The notes below the pieces were generated by a model. That model ran no database searches and was not told where the DNA came from. It saw only the letters and a list, made by a program, of their open reading frames with translations. The position numbers and the translations under genes were made by a program. This document shows, in pieces, positions 8,413 through 17,792 of a DNA stretch of 64,000 bases. This DNA comes from Streptomyces spirodelae (lineage in GTDB: Bacteria; Actinomycetota; Actinomycetes; Streptomycetales; Streptomycetaceae), in contig NZ_JAFFZN010000014.1 in the NCBI RefSeq assembly GCF_017676385.1, positions 62,001 through 126,000 on the forward strand. Reading direction: 5' to 3'. How positions within the stretch are numbered: the stretch's first letter is position 1; each line of letters begins with the position of its first letter.

Positions 8413-8783
8413 ATGAGCAAGCGAAGCGTCCGTCATGCCTCGTTCTCTGCGACGGCCGTCACTGCCTCGCTCGGCCTGTCAGCCTGCGGCAGTGACGACG
8501 GCCAGAAACCCGGCAGTATCGCGAGGACCTGGAGAAGGTCGAGGTCGGCTACCAGGTCGATTCGAAGGGCGCCAACTGCAACATCCGCTACAAGCGGGCC
8601 TCTGGGAATGGCGGCGAGCACGGCACGTACCCGTTCAAAGCCTCCCTGGTGTGGGACGTGACCTGGACCGACTCCGCCGATCCCGACGGCCCGCCAGCTG
8701 GCGACCCAGCCCTTCCGAACGGGCAGTCCACCTACGAGCAGGACATCACCCTCGAGGAGATCCAGTCCATCGTCCGCGACTGA
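8413..8783 (+). pseudogene. Frameshifted small lipoprotein gene
   Basis: The reading starts at ATG 8413 and encodes a signal peptide with a lipobox (MSKRSVRHASFSATAV, then SLGLSACGSDDGQKPG; Cys after LSA). The frame is then lost at about 8505-8522. A different frame from about 8511 carries on as QYREDLEKVEVGYQVDSKGA and later WDVTWTDSADPDG and ITLEEIQSIVRD, with normal codon bias to TGA at 8781-8783. Joining the two gives a small exported lipoprotein of about 120 aa. It sits directly upstream of the WXG100-like gene and may have belonged to the same secretion-linked unit. The shift could be a real mutation or a sequencing error. Confidence 0.65.
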
Positions 8784-8826
8784 CCACGCGGTCGACCGTA
8801 TCGACTGAGCAGTGCAGGAGGTTGCC

Positions 8827-9252
8827 ATGACTCACCCCAACGTGTCCCCGCGGATGCAGTTGAACCATGCCACGACTCCCGACTACGGACCTGGTGCGGG
8901 CAAGGGTGGTGAGGTGCTGGGGATCGGGGTGCCGGAGCTGAAGCTCGCGGCACCGGTCTTCGGTGAGCAGAGCCGGAAGTTGAGCCGGGCGCTGACCACG
9001 TTGATCACCACGCTGGACGGTCTGGGGGAGCCGTGGGGCGATGACCCTACGGGTGAGAACTTCGCGAAGGAATACAAGTCGAGCCAGCGCTCCATCGAGC
9101 AGGCGGCGGGGGTGCTGGTGCTCGGTCTGGTGAGCATTCATGAGGCGCTCGACGACATGAAGGACGGGCACGTCGACAACGAGGAATTGATCAAGGGCAT
9201 GTTCACCAGAGTCGCCCGCGAGCACGGCGACCGCGACGAGCACGGCAAGTAG
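8827..9252 (+). CDS. WXG100/ESX-like small secreted protein
   Basis: This 141-aa protein has its best start at ATG 8827, with AGGAGG at 8816-8821; a GTG lies 15 nt upstream. A helical region with LSRALTTLITTLDGLGEPWG, then DDPTGENFAKEYKSSQ, resembles the helix-turn-helix of WXG100-like ESX/type VII substrates: an Ala-rich helix, a W-G turn, then F...Y. It sits immediately before the large RHS toxin gene, as such proteins often do in Streptomyces. A chaperone or secretion-partner role for the toxin is inferred. The sequence contains no catalytic motif. Confidence 0.65.
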   Translation: MTHPNVSPRMQLNHATTPDYGPGAGKGGEVLGIGVPELKLAAPVFGEQSRKLSRALTTLITTLDGLGEPWGDDPTGENFAKEYKSSQRSIEQAAGVLVLGLVSIHEALDDMKDGHVDNEELIKGMFTRVAREHGDRDEHGK

Positions 9253-9278
9253 GGCGACAGGGGGGCGGCGGCGCGTGA

Positions 9279-12200
9279 GTGCCCTGGAGAAGGCATGGGA
9301 GATCCCTCGAGAAGATGGGCCTGATCTGGCCTGACGGGGATGAGGGCAAGCTCCGGGAGGCGGCGAAGGCATGGCGGGCGTTCGCGAAGGATGCCGAGGA
9401 GGTGCGGGGGGACACCAACAACTCGGCGCAAAGGATCCTGGAGGTCAACAGCGGCGAGGCCATCGACGCGTTCGACAAGTTCTGGTCCCGCTATGTCGGC
9501 GGGGGAGAGAAGGGCTGGCTGCGCGATCTGCCCGAATCTGCCCGGGACATGGCGAAGATGCTCGACGAGCTCGCGGACGACATCGATGGCACGAAGAAGC
9601 AGATCCGCAGTGAGATCGTGGGCAGCGCGGCGCTGATCGTGGCCGGGATCGCGCTGACCGGTCCCACGCTCGGGGCTTCTGATGCGGCGGCTGTGGCGGC
9701 GGCGACGGGGATCGTCACTCTCAGTATTGAGAAGTCCACCTCTCTGGCGACTCGTGCCGCCGCGATCTTCGCCCGTATCGCGCGAGGTGCCGTGTTCGCC
9801 GGGGTGGGGAGCGTCGCCATGGACCTGGCCGTGGCGCAGCCCGCCCGCATCCTGGCCGGGCAGCAGGACGGGTTCAGTCTGGAGGAGGTGAGCAACGCCG
9901 CGAAGTACGGCACCCTGACCGGCGCGGTCCTGGGGCCGTTCGCCCCCGGGCCGGGGGCGAGACCACCGATGATGCGCCCGCCGGCCTCGCTGCGCGAAAA
10001 TCTCATTCCGGGCAAGGCCGCGCGGCCGACCAGCAAGGTGCCCGGTGCCGGGGAGCCGGTTGATGTCGCCACCGGGGCGATGTTCATGGAGCTGACCGAT
10101 CTGTCACTTCCCGCATCACTGCCACTGGACTTCACCCGTACTCATGTGTCGTCGTACAGGGCCGGGGTGTGCTTCGGCCCGAGCTGGTCCTCCACCCTGG
10201 ACGAGCAGGTCCAACTCGACCCGCAAGGCGCCATCTTCGCGGCCGCCGACGGCATGCGGCTGGTCTACCCGATCCCGGAGCCGGGCGTACCCGCCCTGCC
10301 GGACAAGGGCCCGCGCTGGCCGCTGGAATGGGACGGCAAACCGGACGGAGTGCTCACGGTCACCGACCCGGACAGCGGCGTCACACGCACCTTCGCCCAC
10401 CCTGGGCCCACCGAGGACGAGACAACCCTCAGGATGCCGGTGGAATCCTGGCAGGACCGCAACGGCGCCCGCATCGAGGTGGACCGCGACGCGGCCGGGA
10501 TACCCACCGCGCTGCGCCACTCGGGCGGCTATCACCTCGCCGTCGAGACCGAGGGGCAGCGCGTCACCGCCCTGCGGCTGCTGGACGAGGCGCCCTCGGC
10601 GTACGAGCGGGAGCAGGCGCCGGCAGCAGGCACGCTCGTGATGCGCTACGGATACGACGAGGCCGGCAATCTGGCCGAGGCGATCAACTCCAGCGGCAAG
10701 GCGATGCGCTTCACCTACGACGGTGAGGGCCGCATGCTCTCGTGGACCGACCGCAACGGGGTGTGGTGCCGCTTCACCTACGACGAGGCGGGCCGCACGA
10801 TCCGCACCGAGGGCACCGACGGCATCTACAACGACACCTTCACCTACGACGACGCCACACGCACCACGACCTACACCGACTCGCACGGCCACAGCACGGT
10901 TTTCCGCTACAACGACGACGGTCAGGTCGTCGCCGAGACCGACCCGCTGGGCAACAGCACCTGCACCGAGTGGGACGCACGCGGCCACGACCGCCTCTCC
11001 CACACGGACGAGTTGGGCCGCACCACGCGTTACAGCTACGACGAGGACGGCAACCTGGCCGAGGTGCTGCTGCCGGACGGGTCCCGTGTATCCGCGACGT
11101 ACAACCACCTGCGGCAGCCGACCACCGTGACGGAACCGGGTGGTGCATGCTGGCAGCACTCCTACGACGAACTGGGCAACCTCACGCGCTCGGTGGACCC
11201 AGCGGGAGCGGTCAGCCACTACGCATACGACGAGCGGGGCCACCTCACCGCAATCACCGACGCCCTCGACCACACCCGCCGCATCACCCCGACCCCAGCA
11301 GGGCTCCCGGCCACAGTGACCGACACCCTGGGCCACACCACCCGCATCAGCCGCGATGCCTTCGGGCGCATCACCGAAATCTCCGACCCCCTCGGACACG
11401 TCACGCGCATGGCCTGGACGGTCGAAGGCAAACCGCGCTGGCGCGAAGACGCTGCAGGGGGCCGCGAGAGCTGGACCTGGGACGCGGAAGGCAACCTCCT
11501 CACCCACACCGACCCCGCCGGGCACACCAGCCGTCACGCCCCTGGGCCCTGGGACATGCTGGTGTCGCGTACGGACGCGGACGGCGCCACGTACGCCTTC
11601 ACCTACGACACCACCCTCCGCCTCACCCGGGTGACCAACCCCCAGGGCCTGCACTGGGAATACGAGTACGACGCGGCAGGACGCCTCACCTCCGAGACGG
11701 ACTTCAACGGCGCGCGCCTGACCTACACGTTGGACGCGTCGGGGCGACTGGTAGCCCGCACGAACGCAGTAGGCCAGACACTGCGCTTCTCCCGCGACGC
11801 ACTCGGCCGCGTGACCGAGCAGCACGACGAGGATGCGGGCACCGTCACCACCTACACCTACAACGCAACGGGCGACCTGGTCCGCGCCAGTAGCTCGGGT
11901 GTTGAGGTCGTCATCCAACGCGACCCGCTGGGCCGCGTGCTGACCGAGACAACCAACGGCCGTACTCTCTCCTACACCTACAATCCGCTCGGCCTGCCGA
12001 TACAACGGATCACACCCTCCGGCCTCACTTCCACCTGGACCTACGACGCCGACGGCCGACCCGCGGAGCTGGCCACCGACCACGGCACACTGACCTTCAC
12101 CTACGACGCGGCAGGCCGCGAGACGGAACGCCGAACCGGCGACATCTCCCTCACCCAGCAGTGGGACGCGGCCGACCGCCTCACCACGCAGACTGCGAGA

Positions 12201-13535
12201 TCAGGACCGGAGCTCCTCCAGCACCGCACCTACGCCTACCGCCCCGACGGCTACCTCACCGAGATTCGCGAGCTGGCCACGGGCACCCGCCGCTTCGCCC
12301 TCGACCCGGTCGGCCGCGTGACGGGCGTCAGCGCGCACGGCTGGCGGGAGACATACGCCTACGACCCGGCCGGCAACATCACCAGCGCCGAGGCACCCGA
12401 CCACCCGGCCCCAGGCAAACGCCAGGCCGAAGGAACCCGTCTCCACCGAGCCGGCCACACGTCTTACGGCCACGATGCGGCGGGCCGCCGCACCTCCACA
12501 ACGCGTCGCCTCCTGAACGGCCAACGCCGCACCTGGACCTACACCTGGAATGCGGAGGACCGCCTTGCCGCCGTCACGACACCGGACGGCGGGGTGTGGA
12601 CGTATGCCTACGACCCCATGGGCCGCCGGATATCCAAGAGATCTCCGGATGGCGAGGCGACCACCTTCACCTGGGACGACACTCGCCTCGCCGAGCAGAC
12701 CACGCCCGACGGCAAATCCACCACCTGGGACTACGCCCCCGGCACCCACCGCCCCCTCACCCAAACCGACCACACCCAGCTCGTTCCCGGGCCCGGCACT
12801 TCACTCCTCTCAAAACTCACCGAGCCGACGGCAACGCACCCTGCTTTCCACGCGATCGTCACGGATCTGACGGGCACTCCCACGGAACTCATCACGCCCG
12901 AGGGGTCACTGGCCTGGCAGAACCGCACCACTTTGTGGGGCACCCCCCTCCCCTCGCCTGACGGCCACGGCGACACCCCCTGCCCACTCCGCTTCCCGGG
13001 CCAGTACGCCGACCCGGAATCGGGCCTGCACTACAACTACTTTCGCTACTACGACCCCGAAACAGCTCGTTACCTGACTTCAGACCCTCTCGGCGTGGCG
13101 CCAGCACCCAATCCGCACGCCTACGTCAGAAACCCGTTTACTCACGCCGATTACCTTGGGCTAGCACCGGCCAGCGCGCCTTCTGCTGATAAAAAGCCGG
13201 GTAGCGGCAAGGAAGTTACGCCGTATAGTCCGACCTTCGCCAACCGTCAGAGGTTGGGCGTCCATGTGCCCGATCTGACGACGCCGAAGGGGAGAACGCT
13301 CTCCTCGCACGCGGCGGAACGCGTTGCAGGAACTGGGCCAGGGCGCCCACCGACGACGCTCAACGCCATCGATTACATTCTCGACAAGGGGAACAAGGTA
13401 AAATACGATCCAGCGCGTCAAACTATCCAAGTGAGAGCGATGAAGCTTCCCGGAAAACCCTTCGTCGTAGTCAGTTCCACCAATCCGAATCATATTGTGA
13501 CCGTCATGATTCCAAAGGAATTCGATACCCCGTGA
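9279..13535 (+). CDS. RHS/YD-repeat polymorphic toxin with variable C-terminal domain
   Basis: This 1418-aa protein begins with a helical region (about residues 1-115) and a hydrophobic stretch (about 110-210). The RHS entry domain follows (PVDVATGAMFMELTDLSL, about residue 260). Some 25 YD-type repeats run from about 450 to 1230 (for example RYGYDEAGNLAEAINS). The RHS core ends at RYYDPETARYLTSDPLG and DYLGLAP (about residue 1298). The last 120 residues differ from the repeats and carry LSSHAAERVAGTGPGRPPTT, AIDYILDKGNKVKYD, and FVVVSSTNPNHIVTVMIP, a pattern suggesting a BECR-fold ribonuclease-type toxin. GTG 9279 is the longest start; ATG 9315 is the alternative. Codon use becomes AT-richer in the tail, a sign of tip exchange. 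A role in contact killing is inferred. Confidence 0.85.
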   Translation: MPWRRHGRSLEKMGLIWPDGDEGKLREAAKAWRAFAKDAEEVRGDTNNSAQRILEVNSGEAIDAFDKFWSRYVGGGEKGWLRDLPESARDMAKMLDELADDIDGTKKQIRSEIVGSAALIVAGIALTGPTLGASDAAAVAAATGIVTLSIEKSTSLATRAAAIFARIARGAVFAGVGSVAMDLAVAQPARILAGQQDGFSLEEVSNAAKYGTLTGAVLGPFAPGPGARPPMMRPPASLRENLIPGKAARPTSKVPGAGEPVDVATGAMFMELTDLSLPASLPLDFTRTHVSSYRAGVCFGPSWSSTLDEQVQLDPQGAIFAAADGMRLVYPIPEPGVPALPDKGPRWPLEWDGKPDGVLTVTDPDSGVTRTFAHPGPTEDETTLRMPVESWQDRNGARIEVDRDAAGIPTALRHSGGYHLAVETEGQRVTALRLLDEAPSAYEREQAPAAGTLVMRYGYDEAGNLAEAINSSGKAMRFTYDGEGRMLSWTDRNGVWCRFTYDEAGRTIRTEGTDGIYNDTFTYDDATRTTTYTDSHGHSTVFRYNDDGQVVAETDPLGNSTCTEWDARGHDRLSHTDELGRTTRYSYDEDGNLAEVLLPDGSRVSATYNHLRQPTTVTEPGGACWQHSYDELGNLTRSVDPAGAVSHYAYDERGHLTAITDALDHTRRITPTPAGLPATVTDTLGHTTRISRDAFGRITEISDPLGHVTRMAWTVEGKPRWREDAAGGRESWTWDAEGNLLTHTDPAGHTSRHAPGPWDMLVSRTDADGATYAFTYDTTLRLTRVTNPQGLHWEYEYDAAGRLTSETDFNGARLTYTLDASGRLVARTNAVGQTLRFSRDALGRVTEQHDEDAGTVTTYTYNATGDLVRASSSGVEVVIQRDPLGRVLTETTNGRTLSYTYNPLGLPIQRITPSGLTSTWTYDADGRPAELATDHGTLTFTYDAAGRETERRTGDISLTQQWDAADRLTTQTARSGPELLQHRTYAYRPDGYLTEIRELATGTRRFALDPVGRVTGVSAHGWRETYAYDPAGNITSAEAPDHPAPGKRQAEGTRLHRAGHTSYGHDAAGRRTSTTRRLLNGQRRTWTYTWNAEDRLAAVTTPDGGVWTYAYDPMGRRISKRSPDGEATTFTWDDTRLAEQTTPDGKSTTWDYAPGTHRPLTQTDHTQLVPGPGTSLLSKLTEPTATHPAFHAIVTDLTGTPTELITPEGSLAWQNRTTLWGTPLPSPDGHGDTPCPLRFPGQYADPESGLHYNYFRYYDPETARYLTSDPLGVAPAPNPHAYVRNPFTHADYLGLAPASAPSADKKPGSGKEVTPYSPTFANRQRLGVHVPDLTTPKGRTLSSHAAERVAGTGPGRPPTTLNAIDYILDKGNKVKYDPARQTIQVRAMKLPGKPFVVVSSTNPNHIVTVMIPKEFDTP

Positions 13536-13777
13536 ACGCTAAGGCGGAGCTTCTTTCTCTCATTGATGTGTTTCTATCAGGTGAGGATCAATCGATTTCT
13601 TTGATCAATAGTATCGAGGGGATCCTGGTGGAGAATTTCCCGGAGTCCCTCGCGTTTGAGGAGCTTGCTGAGCCGCTGTCACTTTTCCGCCCGGGGTGCG
13701 GCTCACCTTACTATGATGTTCAGGACATGCGTGAAGCTCTCCAGGAGGCATCAGACAGCCTGAACTATCTTGAGTAA
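13532..13777 (+). CDS. Candidate immunity protein for the RHS toxin
   Basis: An 81-aa acidic protein starts at GTG 13532 inside the toxin stop (GTGA overlap). It ends MREALQEASDSLNYLE and has many Glu/Asp residues. Codons are clearly AT-richer than in surrounding genes. Size, acidity, overlap and position directly behind a polymorphic toxin tip are what is expected of a cognate immunity protein that binds and blocks the toxin domain in producing cells. No family was recognised, so the role is inferred from context. Confidence 0.7.
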   Translation: MNAKAELLSLIDVFLSGEDQSISLINSIEGILVENFPESLAFEELAEPLSLFRPGCGSPYYDVQDMREALQEASDSLNYLE

Positions 13778-14534
13778 CAAATTCTGTAGATATCAGAATG
13801 GGTAAGTGGAGAATGCCTGCGCCCTCTCGTTCGAGAGGTCCTCGCGGTAGAGATATAATTTTCCCTTCCTGTCAATCGACACTATAGTGCTTCCCCCTTA
13901 CGTTGCGTGCCGGGTGCCGTCGGCCCGCGAGCACCCCGCGCCGAACGCGGAGTCGAACGTATCGGGCTGTGTCGTGCCCTGCTCGCGCCTGCACTGTCGG
14001 TTCGAGCGGTCGCTGTGTCAACGAACACACGTCTTCGGAAGAAGCCTGCGTATCGTCAGGCCGAGCGAATATCCGCAAGTCGCAGCGGGCGCGGTACAGT
14101 CCATGTTTGTGGTTCCCCCGAGGGCTTGAACTACGGTTACGGGGCGCGTAAATCCAGCGGGTCCGCCACCACCGTGTGCGGGTGCTTCAAGCCCCCTTTC
14201 GCCACTGACACGTACCCTGACGGCAGCCCACGGCGCCCTACGACAGCACCAGCGTCCCCCTGACCAGCGCCGCGACATCGGGACCATGGCTCCACACCCC
14301 CTCCGGGACGTACCAAATCCCCACGGCTTCCCGCATGCCGTGAGGACATGCCGCTTCCGGCGTCGGGGATGAGCTCGGCAAGGACTGGGGCCTCGTTTGC
14401 GGCGTGGGTGGGTTGGAGCGCGAGGCCGGGCGCCCCCGGTGCCCTGCTGAAGGGTTCTCAGCTCGTGCAAGCGCCGCGGGTGGGGCCTACGGCCCACCTG
14501 GCACGCGGCGCTGCCGTCCGATGCCGTACTGCTT
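13778..14534. other. Intergenic stretch without a supported gene
   Basis: This is about 750 bp between the immunity gene and the ABC permease. It holds only short frames with no ribosome binding site or recognisable domain. A small perfect inverted repeat (CCTCTCG/CGAGAGG, 13823-13838) has no T-tract. The first 100 bp share the lower GC of the toxin tip, then GC rises, which marks the likely edge of the imported segment. Confidence 0.5.
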
Positions 14535-15800
14535 TCAGGCCAGGCCGTGGGCGTGCATCGTGCGGCGCGCGAGCGTGTCGATGATGACAGCGGCGAGCAG
14601 GACCACGCCGGTGATCATGAGCTGGACGGCCACCGGAATGCCCAGCAGCGCCATGCCCGAGGCGATCGACTGGATCACCAGGATGCCCAGGAGCGCCGAC
14701 CAGGTGCGGCCTCGACCGCCGAAGAGGCTGGTACCGCCGATGACGGCTGCGGCGATGGCCTGCATCAGCAGGTTGCCGGAGCTTGCCGTCTCACTGGCGG
14801 AGGTGATCCGGGAGGCCAGGAACAGGCCGCCGATCGCGGCCATCGTGCTGGAGATCATGAAGACCGACACCCGTACCGACACCACGGCGATGCCGGCGCG
14901 GCGGGCCGGCTCCACGCTACCGCCGAGGGCGAAGATCCGGCGGCCGTAGGTCGTCCGGCGCAGCAGCAGATCGAGGCAGACGAGGAACGTGAGGAAGATC
15001 AGCAGTGCGAGAGGCAGGCCCAGGAACTGGTTGAGCGTCCAGGCGGCGGCGAAGGAGACGGCAGCGAGGGCGAGGGTGCGCAGCACGATCTCGCGCGAGC
15101 CCTGGGCCGGCAGGGCGCCGATGGCTCTGCGGCGCTGCGCGTTCCGGTAGGACAGCAGAAAGTAGGCGGCCGTACCGAGGGCTGCCAGGCCGTAGGCGAC
15201 GGCGACGTCGTGGAAGTAGTAGTGGGTGAGTGTGACGACCAGCCCTCCGTCGTCCAGGATGATGGAGCCCTGACCGCCGAAGATGTACAGCGTCAGGCCG
15301 TTCCAGCCCAGCAGCCCGGCGAGCGTGACGACGAACGACGGCACGCCCACCCTGGCGACGAGAAAGCCCTGGATGGCGCCGACGGCCGCGCCCGCTGCCA
15401 GCGCGAGGAGAACGGCGGGCACCTCCGGGATGCCGTATTGCACATTGCCCGCCGCGAACAGGGCTGCGGCCAGGGCGCTGACCGAAGCGACCGAGAGGTC
15501 GATCTCGCCCACCAGCAGCACGAACACGACACCGACGGCGATCAGGCCGGTGCCGACGATGTCCACGCTGAGGTTGGAGAGATTGCGCGGGCTGAGGAAA
15601 CTGGTGTCGAGGCTCTCGAAGACGGCCCAGATCACCGCCAGGGCGACGATGACGGAGGCCGATCCGAGTTCCCCGGCGCGCAGCCGTCGGCGCACGACCT
15701 CCAGGAGGCTGTTCTGTCGGTGCCCGGTCTCTTTGCCGGGTGAGCCGGTGGACCCGGCTGAGCCGGAGGAGTCGGCCGGGGACTGTTCCGTGGATGTCAT
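14535..15800 (-). CDS. Sugar ABC transporter permease (XylH-type)
   Basis: This 421-aa integral membrane protein starts at the ATG complementary to 15798-15800, overlapping the ATPase stop by 4 nt. A hydrophilic N-terminus of about 45 residues is followed by about ten hydrophobic segments. Signatures of BPD_transp_2 permeases are present, such as GLIAVGVVFVLLVGEIDLSV, SFVVTLAGLLGWNGLTLYIF and IAAAVIGGTSLFGGRGRTW. It forms the membrane channel for the sugar importer encoded with 15797-16570 and 16615-17724. The family (XylH/RbsC) moves pentoses or hexoses. The substrate is not determinable here. Confidence 0.88.
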   Translation of the reverse strand: MTSTEQSPADSSGSAGSTGSPGKETGHRQNSLLEVVRRRLRAGELGSASVIVALAVIWAVFESLDTSFLSPRNLSNLSVDIVGTGLIAVGVVFVLLVGEIDLSVASVSALAAALFAAGNVQYGIPEVPAVLLALAAGAAVGAIQGFLVARVGVPSFVVTLAGLLGWNGLTLYIFGGQGSIILDDGGLVVTLTHYYFHDVAVAYGLAALGTAAYFLLSYRNAQRRRAIGALPAQGSREIVLRTLALAAVSFAAAWTLNQFLGLPLALLIFLTFLVCLDLLLRRTTYGRRIFALGGSVEPARRAGIAVVSVRVSVFMISSTMAAIGGLFLASRITSASETASSGNLLMQAIAAAVIGGTSLFGGRGRTWSALLGILVIQSIASGMALLGIPVAVQLMITGVVLLAAVIIDTLARRTMHAHGLA

Positions 15801-16570
15801 AGTTCCCACTCCGGTGTCGCACGGCGGGACACGGCGTTGTCGGTGGCACCCGTGATGGAGGAGACGATCTGCTCCTGGGACGTGGTGGTGACGTCGAAGA
15901 AGCCGTTGTTCCGTCCCAGCCGCAGCACCACCGCACGATCCGCCACGGCCTTGACGTCGCCGAGGTTGTGGCTGATGAGCATGACGCCGAGTCCGCGTTC
16001 CCGCAGGCGTTCGATGTAGTCGAGGACTTGCACGGACTGCTGGACGCCCAGGGCTGCGGTCGGCTCGTCCAGCAGGATCAGCTCGGGCTCGCCGAGGAGG
16101 CAGCGGCAGATCGCGATGCCCTGCCGCTGCCCGCTGGAGAGCGTGGCGACGGGGGCGCGCAGGTCGGGGATGTGGAGGGAGAAGGTATTCAGCAGTTCCC
16201 TGGTCCACTGCTCCATCGCCACCTCGTTCAGGACGCCCAGCCGGGTGACCTCCCGTCCGAGGAAGAGATTGCCGATCACGTCGAGGTTCTCGCACAGCGC
16301 GAGGTCCTGATAGGCGGCGGCGATGCCCAGTTCGCGGGCGTCGCGCGGCTGGAGGATGCGCACTGTGCGGCCCCGCCATTCGATCACGCCGTCGTCGGCC
16401 GGCCCGGCGCCGGTGATCACCTTGACGAGTGTGGACTTGCCCGCGCCGTTGTCGCCCACCAGGGCGACGACCTCACCGGCGTGGATCTCCAGGTCGACGT
16501 CGAGCAGCGCCTGCACGGCACCGAACCGTTTGGAGATGCCGTGCAGCGCCAGCACGGGGGTGGTCGACAC
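15797..16570 (-). CDS. Sugar ABC transporter ATP-binding protein (XylG-type, single domain)
   Basis: This 257-aa ATPase has Walker A GDNGAGKST, signature TLSSGQRQGIAICR, Walker B LILLDEPTAAL and switch histidine LISHNL. It contains only one nucleotide-binding domain, whereas many XylG/RbsA proteins have two fused domains; single-domain versions are common in actinomycetes and would work as a dimer. It lies between the binding protein and the permease genes in one operon. Confidence 0.9.
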   Translation of the reverse strand: MSTTPVLALHGISKRFGAVQALLDVDLEIHAGEVVALVGDNGAGKSTLVKVITGAGPADDGVIEWRGRTVRILQPRDARELGIAAAYQDLALCENLDVIGNLFLGREVTRLGVLNEVAMEQWTRELLNTFSLHIPDLRAPVATLSSGQRQGIAICRCLLGEPELILLDEPTAALGVQQSVQVLDYIERLRERGLGVMLISHNLGDVKAVADRAVVLRLGRNNGFFDVTTTSQEQIVSSITGATDNAVSRRATPEWEL

Positions 16571-16614
16571 GTGGGCTCTTCCCTTGCCTTGAGTACCTGC
16601 CGTCCGGCCGGCGT

Positions 16615-17724
16615 CTATCCGAGGAGGCCGGCCCTCGCGCAGGCGGAGCGGAATTCGGGGGTGCAGATCTGATCGGTGGTGTACACGCCGTCCTTGATCA
16701 CGGTTTCGATGTCGGAGGCGGTCAGTGCGACGGGTTCGAGTACGACGGAGGGGATGTCCTGGAGGGAGCTGTTGCTGACCGTCCCGGTGGCGATGTCGGC
16801 GATGCTCTTGCCCCGGCCCAGAGCGACGGCCATCTCGGCGGCGGCACGGGCCTCACGGCTGAAGGACTTGTAGACGGTCATGTACTGCTCGCCGGTGATG
16901 ATGCGCCGCACGGCGTCCAGGTCCGCGTCCTGGCCGGTGACCGGGGGCAGTGGGCGGATGCTGGACGCCTTCATCGCGGCGACGGCTCCGAAGGCGAGGC
17001 CGTCGTTGGCGGCATAGACGCCGTCGATGCGGTCGGGTCCGACGGCGGAGATGGCCGCGGCCATGTCGGTGTAGGCGATCGACGGGTTCCAGTTGAGCAC
17101 GTCGTATTCCTTGGCGATCTTCACCCGGCCCCTGAGGACGGAGAGAGCCCCGTTCTTGAAGTCCGAGGAGTTCGGATCGTTGGGCGAGCCGTTCAGCATG
17201 ACGATGCTGCGCCGGGGTGCCTCGGGGCCCAGTGCCTTCAGCAACGCCTTGCCCTGGAGCTTGCCGACCTGCTTGCCGCTGAACGAGACGTACCCCGAGA
17301 TCGGCCCCTCGGCCAACTGGTCGTAGGCGATGACCGGCACCTGCGCTGCTGCCGCCTCCCGGACGGCGGGCCGTGCCGCCCTGGAGTCGACCGAGCCGAT
17401 GATCAGCACGTCGATACCGCTGGAGAGCAGGGACTGGGCCTGCCGCTGCTGGGCTGCCGCATCCGCGCCGCCCGCGACGTAACGCACTGTGCAGGTGCGG
17501 CACAGTGCGTGGACCCTGCTGTTGATCAGCGGCCGGTCGAACTGCTGCCAGCGGGTGGCCTGGCGGGACGGGAGGAGGAGTCCGATGGTGAAGCCCCCGT
17601 CGTGGTGGGGCCTGCTCCTGTTCGGCTGCCTGTCGGACAGCTTCGCCTGCCCGCAGGCGGTGAGCACCAGCATCAGCATCGCGCCGGCCAGGAGGGCCCC
17701 GGTCCGAGCCGGATGAGGCTTCAT
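16615..17724 (-). CDS. Sugar-binding lipoprotein of ABC transporter (XylF/RbsB-type)
   Basis: A 369-aa exported lipoprotein. The preferred start is the ATG complementary to 17722-17724, preceded by GGGAGG eight bases upstream; an in-frame GTG lies 9 nt further out. The signal peptide ends in lipobox LMLVLTACGQAKL. The mature protein is a periplasmic-binding fold of family 1/4: FTIGLLLPSRQATRWQ, DVLIIGSVDSRAARPAV, QVPVIAYDQL and VYAANDGLAFGAVAAM. It delivers a sugar to the permease. It lies 68 nt after the SpoIIE phosphatase gene on the same strand, which may be co-transcribed. Confidence 0.88.
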   Translation of the reverse strand: MKPHPARTGALLAGAMLMLVLTACGQAKLSDRQPNRSRPHHDGGFTIGLLLPSRQATRWQQFDRPLINSRVHALCRTCTVRYVAGGADAAAQQRQAQSLLSSGIDVLIIGSVDSRAARPAVREAAAAQVPVIAYDQLAEGPISGYVSFSGKQVGKLQGKALLKALGPEAPRRSIVMLNGSPNDPNSSDFKNGALSVLRGRVKIAKEYDVLNWNPSIAYTDMAAAISAVGPDRIDGVYAANDGLAFGAVAAMKASSIRPLPPVTGQDADLDAVRRIITGEQYMTVYKSFSREARAAAEMAVALGRGKSIADIATGTVSNSSLQDIPSVVLEPVALTASDIETVIKDGVYTTDQICTPEFRSACARAGLLG

Positions 17725-17792
17725 CCACGGCACCTCCCTGGCCGGTCCGGCACACCTGTCAGCTCAGAGAAACCATAATGTCCTAGTATTTC

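Noticed and set aside
13823..13838. Short perfect inverted repeat after the immunity gene
   Set aside because: Only 7-bp arms with a 2-nt loop and no T-tract, so it is not a convincing terminator.
14018..14497. Minus-strand frame of about 159 codons between the immunity and permease genes
   Set aside because: Starts without a ribosome binding site, Arg/Pro-rich composition and no domain.
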